A stretch of DNA of 64,000 bases, from the NCBI GenBank assembly GCA_933207985.1, contig OW240918.1, forward strand, positions 117,937,611-118,001,610. The letters run 5' to 3'. Origin of the DNA: Pelobates cultripes (lineage: Eukaryota > Chordata > Amphibia > Anura > Pelobatidae). A model generated the notes under the pieces. It was not told where the DNA came from. It ran no database searches and saw only the letters and a program-made list of their open reading frames with translations. Position 1 is the stretch's first letter, and each line of letters opens with the position of its first letter. Of this stretch, positions 21,303 to 32,610 are shown piece by piece. The translations under genes were made by a program, and so were the position numbers.

Positions 21303-24278
21303 GACAGAGTTATTAACTAAAGTGAGGATTCAAAATGTATTTCAAATTTAAGTCCAGATTAACTAAACCGAGAGAATAGCTGATTTACAGAATCTTTGCA
21401 GTTTGGCAATACCTTAAATTGGAAACTCACTTTAAAATCTCACTTTTGTCAATAGCACTGTTAATCTCTCTTTTCTGAACAATTAGGAGAACAATGACTG
21501 ACACCTGTCTGTAGCCATTTTTAGGGACTGAATTTTTTTCTGTTTTCAGCTGTCTAGATTCAGTTCTAAGAAGCTGTGTTCTGTATTTCACTGTGGGTGT
21601 GTGTTCTTAAAAAGATATATATGTGACATCAACAGTGTAGATGGGCTTCACAAGGATCTGTCTTGTGCATGTCTCCCAACTATCCTAAATTAGGTGGGAC
21701 AGTCCCGATTTTAGGGTCCAGTGCTAACTGCATGTTTTTGTTATGTGATGTTGGTTTCCATGTTGAACAGAAATATATACTAAAAGTATTAAAATGCTTC
21801 AATGGACAGTATCCAGAATGTAGTGTGTAAAAGCTTTTTTCTAAGGAACACGTTACAAAATATAACAGCACACAACTACAAAAAAATGTAAGCCATTATT
21901 TTAGATTCTAAAATGTCACACCAGCCTAACGACTCTAAATTAGTCTAAATCTTGTAATTGTTTTCTTTAACCCCTTAAGGACACATGACGGAAATATTCC
22001 GTCATGATTCCCTTTTATTCCAGAAGTTGTGTCTTTAAGGGGTTCATTTCAGATTTATCCCACTCTATATTGCCTCTTCTCATAATGTTCATGATCCTCC
22101 CCTATCTATTATGTGTAATGTTCATAAATGCTAACAGCTGATCAGTTTCTTTGAATCATAGAGTTATCCAGGCAAACATAAAAGTTATAGAAATTATACA
22201 AATGTACTACATTTTTAATTTTCATTTATTTGTTCTAAATTTATAGAAATATCAGAATTAATAATTTTAGACCGTTTACAATGTTCTAAATTTGCAACAT
22301 TTGATATACATTTTGACATATTAGAATAGAAACAGAAATATTTGTTTTCACACGTACAGTGGGTGTAACTACAACTAGATAAATAAAAATGGTCCAATAG
22401 CCTGCTTATAGCTATTTTTATTTTTTTAAGAACCCAGATGGCATTACTAGCAGTTCAGCTTACAAGTTTGGAAAAGGGTCTCGCAAGTGATGAGGTAAAA
22501 AAACAAACAAACAACACAACTACCATTATTAATGTTTTTCATCAGTACTGGAGATGATACATAGCACATTTTATATAAATGGAATTTATATTTAAGTCAT
22601 GTAGTGCCTTGTTTTACAATATGTATCAAATGGTGTTCTAACCTTTTCTGTAATACTGACATTACTGCTTCCAACACAGGTAATGAAATATGAATAACTT
22701 CACACTTTATTTAGCAATGATGCTGCCATTGTATTTTGTGCAGCATGGGACGGATTACGATTACGGCTGTCTCATTTATCATCACAGTGATTCCTGGAAC
22801 TGTGCTGTGAACAGAAAACAATTAACAGCTGCCACCTGTATAATATGCCAGTCTTACACAAGGATCTGTCTTTTCAACTTTCATTCCTGATTGCATAGTA
22901 GATACATTGTTGTAATGTAACATTTAAAATATTTGATTTTCCCAGATATCTCTAGGGCAATCATGCAAATTCTACCCTTCCTGCAACAACATTTAAAAAA
23001 CTAAGGCTCTCATAAAACCAATGCAATAAAAACATATTCAAGCACGTCTGAATTATTTATTTAAGCTTAAAAACAAATGTAATTTATATAACATTTAATT
23101 ATACACATTTGGTGTAGCCCACTATGATTTCTTGGTGTTTTGTCTTTTGCTAATTGTTTTTGCTGTTTTCTTTTAGCCTGTTGTAATTCTCCTCAACGTC
23201 CCCTTCAGGTCTTTTTCAGCATATATTAGCAAATATTAATTTTCACCAATTTAAAACAACAACCAATCAGAGAACAGCTACATTCAAGTCTTGCTACTAT
23301 GTAATGTGTTCACACAAGCCAGAACAGAAACAAAGTATTGATGATGAATAAGTCTCTTATGAAAAGTATTTGCTGATCATAAATTGTAAGAAGAGGATGC
23401 CATCATAAATGGAGGCTACCCCGCCTCTGAGGTCTTGCAGTCAGATTCTCTGCACATGCACAGGGCTGATAAAAACTAATTATGGCTACTAACATATATT
23501 GTGACTTTAAGTTCACAAGAGCACGAGAGTTGAACTGGAGGCTTGTATTGCCTATTTACTGCATTTTTTTAAAAGAGCACTGCCTACCAGTTAAATTAAC
23601 ATCATAACATTAATTTAACAATTCTGTATCACACCTAGATGCTTTGTTAATTAACATGCATGGTAAGGGCATGGAAAAATAATTTTGTTTTAACACTTAT
23701 ACATATTACCAGTCTCTTGCTTGCTGTTGTTAGATACTAGTACTTTTTGTCTGCTAGCGTATCTGTTAATCATTAGAACATGTAACTCTTTGTCTATTAT
23801 AACCTTCCATTATGAATTATGTTTTTTTCCTGTATACTGCGCAACGTTAAGCGTAACCAGCTATTGCACTTTTTATTCATAATGTTCCTTTTTTTATACA
23901 GAGCATATATTACAATTAAAAAATCCATTTATCTCACACTATGCAATGGTTTCCCTTAAGAACACAGGATACATTTACTGTATACATGTTTTTACACCAC
24001 AGGATGAAATATGAAAACCTGCTTAGTTTCACCACTGTGCTTGTAGGGTACAGAGGAAGTGTAAACTGGCTTTGGGTGCACATGATGTTATAGATAACTA
24101 TTTGTAGATTAAGAACCATTATCCTTCCATTCTACAGGTGCTGTAAATGGCATAAGTTTTTCTTTAAGATCGTTAATTTCTACATGCCACAGAGACAGTT
24201 TTTTACATTTTTTTATGGTTAAAGTCTCCATAAGTCCAAAAGTGCATGTTTCAAGTTTAGTATAAACAAAACGATCCC
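21301..24278. other. AT-rich DNA with short repeats, no recognised gene
   Basis: Contains a TCTCCCAACTxTCC...GGGACAGTCCCGATTTTAGG repeat at about 21671-21720 (a common dispersed vertebrate repeat pattern) and the palindromic element listed separately. The 66-codon frame at 22690-22890 has no recognisable family. Otherwise nothing. Confidence 0.45.
21969..22044. mobile_element. Short palindromic CCTTAAGG MITE
   Basis: 76 bp with terminal inverted repeats AACCCCTTAAGGACACA and TGTGTCTTTAAGGGGTT, and an inner GACGGAAATATTCCGTC palindrome. This hairpin element is highly abundant in frog genomes as far as I recall, and is one reason for the anuran call. Confidence 0.8.
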
Positions 24279-25830
24279 TGGAAGAATTGAGGCGTCTCTT
24301 AGAAGGTACAACTCACCCTATAACAGTATATACTGACCACAAAAACCTGGAATACCTTTGTTCAACCAAACGGCTCAATCCACGACAGGCCCTATGGGTA
24401 TCATTCTTCTCCATGGTCTAAGATTTAAAAGTCAGTTGCCCTTTCAAGAATGTTTGACCCAGACGAAACACGACACAAGAAAGAAGAAACAATATTAAAC
24501 CCTCAACACTTTCTGGGTATCGTGACCACTATTGTAAAAGACATCAAAACCACTGCCGCCACTGCTAATCTGCCTCTGTCTCCAGACGGTTCCCAATGTT
24601 GCATGGGAAGATCTATGTTGATGAACCCTTTCTTCTCCGCATATTGCAACACTTCCACGATGCTCCGATATCTGGTTATAGTGGACAACGAAAGAACATA
24701 TTTGCCATCCAACAATATTTCTGGTGGCTTACTCTTAAACAGGATGTAATTGACTACGTCAGTACCTGTACCACCTGTGCCAGAGCAAAAGCACTAACCA
24801 TGAAGGCGACAGATCTATTACAGCCTCTTCCAATCCCTTCCAGACCCTGGAGTCATATCACCATTAACTTCATTGTTTATCTTCCCGAATCCCATGGATA
24901 TGATACCATAATGGTTACTGTTGATTGTCTAACCAAGATGGCCCATTTTATCCCAGTAAAGGATCTCCCCACTGCCAAAAGACTCTTTTTCATGACCATG
25001 TCTTCAAGTTGCATGGAATACCTTAGTCCCTTAGTCTATCCTCTGCGACAGATGGACCCAGTTCGCATCCCACTTCTGGAAAGCCTTCTGTCAGTCCCTT
25101 AATATCTCGGTGGACCTTTCTACTATCTTCCACCCTCATTCTAATGGGCAAACCAAACAAACAAATCAAACCTTAGAAACATTTCTTCAGTGTTACACAA
25201 CACATCTGCAATCCAACTGGAAAGAACTTTTCACTACTGCAGAATTTGCCTAAAATAAGCATGTACACGACTCCACACATTCTTCTCCCTTTATGCTTAA
25301 TTACGGATTCCAACCCACATCCCTTTCAGGACTGTCCATTTCTTCCACTGTTGCAGATGCCTCCGCTCACATCAATCAACTGACACAAGGATTTTGTTAT
25401 GCTCAAAAAAAAACCACTGCAAGATAGTCGATGCCTCTATAAATCGTATAAAAACCGTGACAGTAGAACCCCACCTTCATATCAAGATGATCAACTCTTC
25501 TGGTTATCCACCTGATATCTAAAATTACACTGTCCTTCCAAGCAGCTGGGCCCTAAATACATTGGTCTATTTCGTATTAAGAAGATTATCTCTCCCGTCG
25601 TGGTTCAATTGGATCTACCTCCTCATTATCGTTTCAATCCGTCCTTCCATGTATCACTACTCAAACCTTTTAAGGAAATTACCTGGAGAAGGTTCCATCT
25701 CCAACACCCTTCTCACCCTGGCACTGATAGTCTCTGGGGGCAACTCCCTAGACGGAGGGGGTGCTATCGCTCAAACACTCACCTACCTCGTGCTCCCATA
25801 TGGTATCTCTCTCACTCCACGAGGACGCCA
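24279..25830 (+). pseudogene. Ty3/gypsy pol remnant (RNase H and integrase)
   Basis: 5'-truncated pol of a Ty3/gypsy LTR retrotransposon. 24279-24440 encodes an RNase H-like block ([23 protein letters not shown]). From 24596 an integrase follows: ILQHFHDAPISGYSG and YFWWLTLKQDVIDYVSTCTTC form the HHCC zinc-binding region, with the second His apparently replaced by Tyr; PWSHITINFIVYLP is the start of the catalytic core, where the expected first Asp (usually in MDF) reads Asn. Later parts (GKPNKQ.., [13 protein letters not shown] at about 25632) are in other frames; the last resembles the integrase C-terminal linker. Several frameshifts and stops make it inactive. The 3' LTR begins at 25831. 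Confidence 0.8.
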
Positions 25831-26217
25831 TGTCATAGTGTGACCGTCAAGACAGCGCGGTTGGCTCAACGACCCAAAGGGCACTCATGCGCTGAAATAG
25901 AGCATGAGTGCCCGCCCACTCTCCCTATTTAAACCACACACACTGTTCACTCTTTGCTCAGTTGTGCTGTGATACTGATCGTGTAAAGACCTTCAGTGAC
26001 TATCCTGTTATATCCTGTTTTTTACCCTTGCCTGTATTATCGCTTCTGAACCTGTGCCGCCTGTTCTGACCTTTGGCTTCCTCAACTACTCTCTTCGTCT
26101 GATCCTTTTGTACTGTGAACTTGGTCCATTTCCTTCAGCACTCCTCTGCATCTTGGGCTCTGTCTAAAGTGTGAACCCGATACTACTGTATGATAGCTTC
26201 GCCATTATTTTATGACA
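25831..26217 (+). mobile_element. 3' LTR of the Ty3/gypsy element
   Basis: Begins TGTCATAGTG and ends TTATGACA, so the 6-bp ends TGTCAT/ATGACA are inverted. A TATTTAA box sits at about 25925-25931 and is followed by a C/T-rich transcribed-type region with CTTTGGCTTCC. Length 387 bp. It directly follows the integrase remnant. A 5' LTR is absent from the window. Confidence 0.75.
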
Positions 26218-26950
26218 ATGCTAGTTTTCCCTAGAATATCAAATAAAGTATGAGTGCAGTACAGTTAATTTATCTTAATATGAATATGAGTCTTGCTATG
26301 TTCTGCACATTCTAATATGGGTGGTGTTTAGCTTAATTGTGAATTCTCTCTCCCCTCCCCCACTTTAAAATGTAAAAAAAAAAAATCACAATTCATATAT
26401 CACAAGTGTATTTAGCACTGAGCAGTGTTTGTGTGTTTGAATGTTAGCGCCTTTTTCTATGGAGTATGTTTGAGTGAATGCAGGGGTGTTTTTGTATGTA
26501 GTGTTGACATTTGAATGCAAGCATTCATTTCTGTGTAGTGTGGTTTTTGAATGCAGTGGTGTATTTATATGTAATGGTGGGGTTTGTATGTAGTGTTGAC
26601 ATTGAAATGCAGATGTGTATTTGTGTGTAGTGTTGGTGAGATTCTGAGATGTATGCACATATACACACTGAAACACATGCAGATACATATATACTCATGC
26701 AGATACATAGACACACAGATACACAGACACACACTGACACACATGCAGACACAGTAGAGACTCTAGGAACAATATATGGGGCACATAAGATACCACAGTC
26801 AAAACTGGGGGGGCACTAAAACTTTTCACTAGGGGATGGGATAATATGCTGCCATTGGCTGTCTGATGCCAGCATGCAAACAAAGAATTCACATTAGCCA
26901 CTCAGGTTTATTGTTGTGGGCTGGCTGACACCTCTTATCTTCAATCTTTG
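26218..26950. repeat. Minisatellite and CA-rich microsatellite
   Basis: 26420-26640 is a degenerate minisatellite (units of the type TGTGTAGTGTTGACATTTGAATGC, ~45 bp); 26640-26755 is ACACA/GCAGATACA-rich. Frames across it are repeat artefacts. 26756-26850 (GGGGCACATAAGATACC...GGGGGGGCACT) may be the end of a hAT-like element, but I cannot define it. Confidence 0.6.
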
Positions 26951-26952
26951 TT

Positions 26953-27255
26953 CATCAGATAACTTCCCTATTTGCTATCCTTGTGTGGGATTGCCATATT
27001 TAAGGACACCAAATAAGGGAACTATCTGCCAAACAGCACCCTAATTTAGTATCTTTATATATGGAACTCTCACATAAGGGGACCAAGTTAGGGAATTACC
27101 GGTATATACTAAACAACTAAAATATCCAAATTTAAAAAAAGTCCTTGTCTTAATTTAATTTTTTCAATTGTTTAGTAGATAACTCACTTATTTGTTATCC
27201 TCATGTGAGATTGCAATATTTAAGGACATCAAATAAGGGAGCTATCTACTAAACA
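26953..27255. repeat. Two direct copies of a hairpin-forming ~80-bp repeat
   Basis: 26957-27033 and 27177-27254 are ~80% alike. Each starts AGATAACT(T/C) and ends (A/G)CTATCT with an internal CTATTTG...CAAATAAG pairing, so each copy can fold on itself. The copies are separated by ~140 bp of AT-rich DNA. Confidence 0.7.
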
Positions 27256-28100
27256 CATACACATTTATATACACACACAATAACACAATAGAAACATGTC
27301 TGTGTGTGTGTGTGTGTATACATCTGTGAATTTGTGTATATATGTGTATGTATGTGTGTGTGTGTGTGTATATATATATATAAACACACATAATCACAAC
27401 ACACACTTAAAGGACCACTATGAAGCCCATGGAACAGCGCAGTCAGGGGAGTGGGCCTTGACAGAGCCAAGGAGTAGGCAGGTGGAGTTAAAGAATTAGG
27501 GGTGGGTATTAGGAATGGGGTGTAAAAGGGGTGGAGTAGATAGGAGTATATTAAGCAGCCATTTTAGCAAGTGGCCATTTTAATCAGAATCTGCACTAAC
27601 CTGTAAATTGTCCCTCCCACCCTCCCTAGTCTGAAAGTTTCCCATTTGGTCACAGCGGTGGGATAGGGCTTGGGTAATTGGGATGGAAGAGGAGTATCAA
27701 GTGGCGAGGCTAAGGTTAGGCTGGATTAGGCCAGAGTGGTAAGTGGTCTGTTGGTTCGAGCTCATCGGTGGCTCGAACCTGGTGGTGTAGGGGTGTCTTG
27801 GTACACCCTTACAGTTAAGGAAGTTATGGCTATGGGGCCTCTTTGGAGGGCCGTGTGTTATATATATGTGTTATTTATATTGTTATATATTGTTTATGGT
27901 ATGGGGTCATTGCCAGGGGTAATTATGTGCGGAAGGGGATGGTAGTAAATTATTATTATGCGGCAATGACCCCAATTTGTTATCTTGTTTCTATTACATT
28001 AAAATAAAGCTGTGGACTTTTATATTTCCAACAGAAATACGGTGTCTGTGTTTATTGGCGGGTTTTGGGGGGTAAAATATGCCACAAGCCGAATAACGAC
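27256..28100 (+). repeat. TG/TA microsatellite followed by LTR-like repeat tail
   Basis: 27299-27385 is a TG/TA microsatellite. 27640-28075 is a G-rich then AT-rich block with a perfect GGTTCGAGC/GCTCGAACC hairpin near 27753-27779, AATAAA at about 28004, and a GTGTCTGTGTTTATTGG tail. The polyadenylation signal close to the end is what an LTR R-U5 or LINE tail would show. Class not established. Confidence 0.35.
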
Positions 28101-28365
28101 TATGTTATTCATAGTGTCATAATGTCATAGTGCCAGAAAAACATACTCGTTTTCCTGGCACTCTAGTGCCCTGAGGGTCACACATAGAGTCACAGGCAGA
28201 CAGTCACACACACACACGCGCAGTCATAGGCAGACAGATATAATCACAGTTACACACACACACAGCACACACTCTTTTTCACTTAAGCCCCTCGTATGTA
28301 GTATGTAGGATTCTAGCTTATTTAATTATAGAGGTGTTTTTTTGTTTTTTAAATATATATATATA

Positions 28366-28412
<47 letters not shown>

Positions 28413-29196
28413 CCATATGTCTATCTTGCATACAACTATTGAACAAGATTACCTTAGTACCATAACAATTGTAATTACATTATGTTTACCAGTAGATCAA
28501 GTTCGACATTTTCAACTCATTCTCTGTGACAAATTGATTTTCTTGAGGTTCCTGTCCTTCATCTTAATTACAGCAGCAAACAGAAGCATTAAGCCATTAC
28601 AATAATTAAAATACGCAATCTGCTGTACCACAGAAAATTTACAGGGACACTCCGAGCACTAATATAACGTTAATGCATTTGATAAGTTTTGGCCTCATTG
28701 TTATGCTTTATTTTTTGCATGATCAAATCCTTATAGTTTTTTCACAGAATAAAAAAAAAATGTTTTGCAGAATACTGCCTGCATAGCAACGAACACACAT
28801 GCCGGAATGAGCTCTTCCTTGAAAAAGTCCTGAGGACAAAACCGGTTGGATGCATAAGAACCCTCCATAACTCTCTATTTGGGACATCCTTATCCAGAAC
28901 TCACTCCTTTATTACCCCTTGTGATCCAGAACCTAGGTGCATTCAGGAGCTGACTCAGAACATATTGGAGTCCCTTGGTGGCAGGTCTTTGACCTATTGA
29001 TGTACCTTTCTGGCCACTGTTAGTGGCGGACCACTTGTGAGTGCATTAATCACCTTATCCTTTATCATTGTATCTAACAGTTTTACACTATGTTTTGTTT
29101 TATAACAAAGAAATATAGAAGTGGCGCTCGAGGATGAAATAAGTGACCGGTGCTGCTATACCCAAGTATATCACCACTATATATACTTAAAGAAGA
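28101..29196. other. Microsatellites and unclassified DNA
   Basis: CA-rich tract at 28205-28270 and (AT)n at 28351-28408. A CTGGCACTCTAGTGCCCTGAGGG block at 28160 resembles frog MITE termini. 28815-28860 contains CCTGAGGACAAAACCGG, reminiscent of a decayed hammerhead core without GAAA. No gene seen. Confidence 0.4.
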
Positions 29197-29919
29197 TACA
29201 ATAAAACATAAAAAAGGTAAAAGCGCACACACACACCAAAGAGGTAGTTTACCTGACGTATAATAAATAGTAGGTATCTCCTCCTTATATACAGTTAGTG
29301 TATTGAATATTGGATTGCCTATACAGAAAATATAAACATAAAACAAAACATAGTGTAATCTGTATATCGTACACGATAAAAATGGAAATTCTGAGTTAGA
29401 AACACTCACACTTTGATGAGCCGTTTAAAGTAGGCTCGGAACTTATATGGCTTTTATGTCACTTCAATGGGACATACACATTTTCTTTACTCTTCAGGCA
29501 GGTTCTCCATTGATCTTAATAGTCCTCTGTAGTAAAGCAGGAGTCAGGAGCCAGGAGCCAGGAGTATCAGGATAAAATATTTATTTATAATAAAACAAAA
29601 ATAATAAAAGTATTGCACAACGCGTTTCAACCATCTGCTAGTGGTCTTCCTCAGGTGCTGTTCAAAGCTACAATGGATATACTATTGTTTATATAGGGAG
29701 TAGTGTTACAGATTTAATTGCATAATTCCCTACACATGAAAAGCTAATTAAAGTATCATTACCTTATATGGTCCGAGCCGGATGTGTTCTGCCACCTCCA
29801 ATATGGCTACACATCCGGTTCGGAAACAAGATTAACCAAAATAATACATATCATAATAAGTATTAGATCATAAAATAAATATAATCATTAATATTTTATG
29901 ATATTATAATAAAATATAA
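29197..29919 (-). repeat. Left arm of large inverted repeat
   Basis: About 720 bp, reverse-complementary to 30020-30703 with only scattered mismatches. The paired frames (108 codons minus here, 79 codons plus in the right arm) begin with identical residues because the arms match, not because they are conserved genes. The arm contains a hammerhead-like motif at 29614-29660 and an inner CCGGATGTGT/ACACATCCGG hairpin near 29775-29825. The T-rich non-coding character and motif match PLE terminal sequence. Confidence 0.85.
29614..29660 (-). ncRNA. Hammerhead ribozyme-like motif 2a (left arm)
   Basis: Minus strand: GCAC / GUGC stem I, fully canonical CUGAGGA (CUGANGA), GACC/GGUU stem II with one G-U pair, GAAA, ACGCGU minimal stem III, cleavage triplet GUU. 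As in the other copies one extra A follows CUGANGA. Mirror copy at 30239-30287. Confidence 0.5.
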
Positions 29920-30019
29920 NNNNNNNNNNNNNNNNNNNNNNNNNNNNNNNNNNNNNNNNNNNNNNNNNNNNNNNNNNNNNNNNNNNNNNNNNNNNNNNNN
30001 NNNNNNNNNNNNNNNNNNN
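29920..30019. other. Assembly gap (100 N) at the centre of the inverted repeat
   Basis: 100 undetermined bases exactly between the two arms. True spacer length and content, possibly including element coding sequence, are unknown; a misjoin is possible. Confidence 0.95.
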
Positions 30020-30703
30020 TATATATTATGATCTAATACTTATTATGATATGTATTATTTTGGTTAATCTTGTTTCCGAACCGGATGTGTAGCCATATTG
30101 GAGGTGGCAGAACACATCCGGCTCGGACCATATAAGGTAATGATACTCTAATTAGCTTTTCATGTGTAGGGAATTATGCAATTAAATCTGTAACACTAGT
30201 CCCTATATAAACAATAGTATATCCATTGTAGCTTTGAACAGCACCTGAGGAAGACCACTAGCAGATGGTTGAAACGCGTTGTGCAATACTTTTATTATTT
30301 TTGTTTTATTATAAATAAATATTTTATCCTGATACTCCTGGCTCCTGGCTCCTGACTCCTGCTTTACTACAGAGGACTATTAAGATCAATGGAGAACCTG
30401 CCTGAAGAGTAAAGAAAATGTGTATGTCCCATTGAAGTGACATAAAAGCCATATAAGTTCCGAGCCTACTTTAAACGGCTCATCAAAGTGTGAGTGTTTC
30501 TAACTCAGAATTTCCATTTTTATCGTGTACGATATACAGATTACACTATGTTTTGTTTTATGTTTATATTTTCTGTATAGGCAATCCAATATTCAATACA
30601 CTAACTGTATATAAGGAGGAGATACCTACTATTTATTATACGTCAGGTAAACTACCTCCTTGGTGTGTGTGTGCGCTTTTACCTTTTTCATGTTTTATTG
30701 TAT
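30020..30703 (+). repeat. Right arm of large inverted repeat
   Basis: Reverse complement of 29197-29919 (684 bp). Homology stops at about 30703 (TTTTATTGTAT), after which the flanks differ. It carries the plus-strand hammerhead-like motif at 30239-30287. Confidence 0.85.
30239..30287 (+). ncRNA. Hammerhead ribozyme-like motif 2b (right arm)
   Basis: Same motif as 29614-29660 on the opposite strand: GCAC-CUGAGGA at 30241-30251, GAAA at 30271-30274, self-complementary ACGCGU, then U-GUGC closing stem I. Two divergent copies face away from a gap. Confidence 0.5.
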
Positions 30704-30811
30704 GTTTTGTTTTATGTTTATGTTTTTAGGTGATTAAAAGCTGGCATATCATATCCTAACTGGAATACTACCATTATATTTCGGGAGACCGATAACCAGT
30801 GTATGTATGTA

Positions 30812-31830
30812 CAGGGGAGGGCTGGCAGCCTTAGGCCTGGGCGGCAAAACCAGTCAAGTGGCCCATTGCACCACCAAATCAGTTCAACATCCATGCCCAC
30901 CTTTTCCTGGTTTTATAACGGATATTGATGTTATGCTAATCAGTAGCTCTTTGCCATACCCGCTCCTTCACAGCTCTGACTTTCAATGTTGTCAGAGCCC
31001 AGGCTGAGAATCTCTGAGCCTGTGCTCCGACTCACTAACTGAGCGCCGGAACCACGAGGGAGAGGCTATAATCTGACTGCACCTACTGCTGGTGCGCACC
31101 AGTGGACCACCAGCGAATCGTTTAAATTGAATATGCTGGTGTCCTCAACTTGTAAGATGTGTTGGCCGCCAGGCGCCTCTGTTGTCATGGCACCCTGCAC
31201 GACCGCACAGCTTGCACACCCCAACAGCTGGCCCTGCTGACACAGACCCGTTTTTCATACCCCCGTTCTTCTTCTTACTCCCCCTTCTTCTTCTTACTCC
31301 CCCCTCCTTCTGTTACTCCCCCCTCCTCCTTCTGTTGCTCCCCTCCTTCTGTTACTCCTCACTCCTTCTGTTGCTCCCCTTCTATTTACTCCCCTTCTTC
31401 TGTTACTCCCTCCTTCTGTTACTCCCCCTCCTTCTGACCTCCCCCCTCTTTCTGTCTCCCCTCAGCTACTCCCCTCCTACTGTTACTCCCCCTCCTTTGA
31501 ATTCTCTCCCTCCTTCCAGTTACTCCCCCTCCAGATTACTCCCCCTCACCTCCCCTCCCCTGTAGCGTAGCTGAACTCCTCTCCGGTTCAGCGGTGCCCG
31601 GCTGGAGTGATAGGAAGGTGCACACTTTCCAGTGTGCGCGCTTCCTATCAGTCCGGCCAGGTACAGGAAACTGAAACTCCGCGCGGAACAGGAGTTTCTG
31701 TTTCCTGTACCCGGCTGGACTGACAGGAAGTGCACACTGAGTGTGCACCTTCCTATCACTCCGGCCGGGCACCGCGGACCGGAGAGGAGCTCAGCCATGC
31801 TACAGGGGAGGAGAGAAGCAGCTGCAGCCA
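30812..31830. mobile_element. hAT-like foldback element with CTCC minisatellite
   Basis: Begins CAGGGGAGGGCTGGCAGCC, a hAT-type terminus, and runs through GC-rich DNA into a TTACTCCCCCTCCTTCTG minisatellite (31255-31558) and a very long palindrome (31559-31806). No transposase. The matching right terminus is not visible, so the element may be truncated where the Tx1-like ORF1 remnant begins. The long Leu/Ser/Pro frames at 31159-31565 derive from the minisatellite. Confidence 0.55.
31559..31806. repeat. Near-perfect ~250-bp palindrome
   Basis: Outer arms of about 66 bp (CCTGTAGCGTAGCTGA... with ...CTCAGCCATGCTACAGG) match with few mismatches, and the interior nests further pairings: GGAAGTGCACAC-type arms, then CAGGTACAGGAAAC with GTTTCCTGTACC around GGAGTTTC-type bases. 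As DNA or RNA the block could form one long hairpin. GC-rich, with several CpGs. Confidence 0.85.
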
Positions 31831-31839
31831 CCTGAGGCT

Positions 31840-32610
31840 CTTAACAGATAGCACTGCACTGTTTGAATGCTTTCCTATGGCGATGCCATTATGCACGTAC
31901 GGTGCTTGCCACACTTGCACATTAGGTTCCTGGATCGTCATGACTTTATGGGAGGAGAAGCCCAATCTAGTGTTGAGAGACTTCGGTGGGTGCTGGAATC
32001 AAGGCCCGATTTCAGCCAGGAAGTAAAGTATTCACCAAGTGCCAAATAAAGTGGGTTAGATCTTCCAGTACCGCCGAATCAGAGACCACTCTTATCTTTA
32101 GGTTTTTATGCTGGATTCTCTCATCCAGGGGATCCACATTCGGTGCAAGGGAAGAGTGGGTACCTGTAGTTGTCTGACAGATTCTCCAACTGCCATTAGG
32201 TTGTGCTGCAAATCAGCGATTTATTTTTCTGAGAGTGATAACGACTTGCACTTTAGGCCTCACCACAGCTATGTCAGCCGCAAACAGCTTTTGCATTTTA
32301 ATGAATGTCAATGTCCTCTTCTTTAGCAGGAACCATACTTGTGGTTGTGATTGGGCTTACTGGTGTGGGAGGCTCTGGCCCTGAAACATCCATATCCACG
32401 CTGTCCTCAGTGAGAGGATTGCAGGCCACAGATTCAGCTTGCTCTAGGTCTCTATTACTGGGTGTGCATTGGTACAGTGTGTTGATATCATGCAAGTCCT
32501 TTGGTGTTTGCACCTGGGATTTTTGGGTCTTCCACCTCTTGGGGCTGTCTCTCCTGAGGACCACGTATAGACCAGTCCGGGTCCCACCAGGCTGCAATGG
32601 CATTTGCTGT
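31840..32610 (-). pseudogene. Tx1/L1-like ORF1 remnant
   Basis: Minus-strand frames in pieces: an N-terminal acidic/Pro-rich part (32603 to 32298, for example DSVDMDVSGPEPPTPVSP) followed by fragments such as IWHLVNTLLPG near 32050 and RSLSTRLGF-type sequence near 31960, which recall the nucleic-acid-binding ORF1 proteins of Tx1/L1 LINEs (see the better copy at 51610-52230). ORF1 proteins bind LINE RNA. Frames are broken and the fragment ends where the foldback element starts. Modest confidence. Confidence 0.4.

Noticed and set aside
27745..27785. GGTTCGAGCTC as a tRNA-type B box of a SINE
   Set aside because: The segment is a perfect GGTTCGAGC/GCTCGAACC hairpin without an A box or cloverleaf around it.
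28810..28865. CCTGAGGACAAAACCGGTT as a hammerhead remnant
   Set aside because: It has CUGAGGA but lacks the GAAA and cleavage-triplet segment at the right spacing.
31159..31565. Leu/Ser/Pro-rich frames suggesting a membrane or proline-rich protein
   Set aside because: They come from the TTACTCCCCCTCCTTCTG minisatellite.
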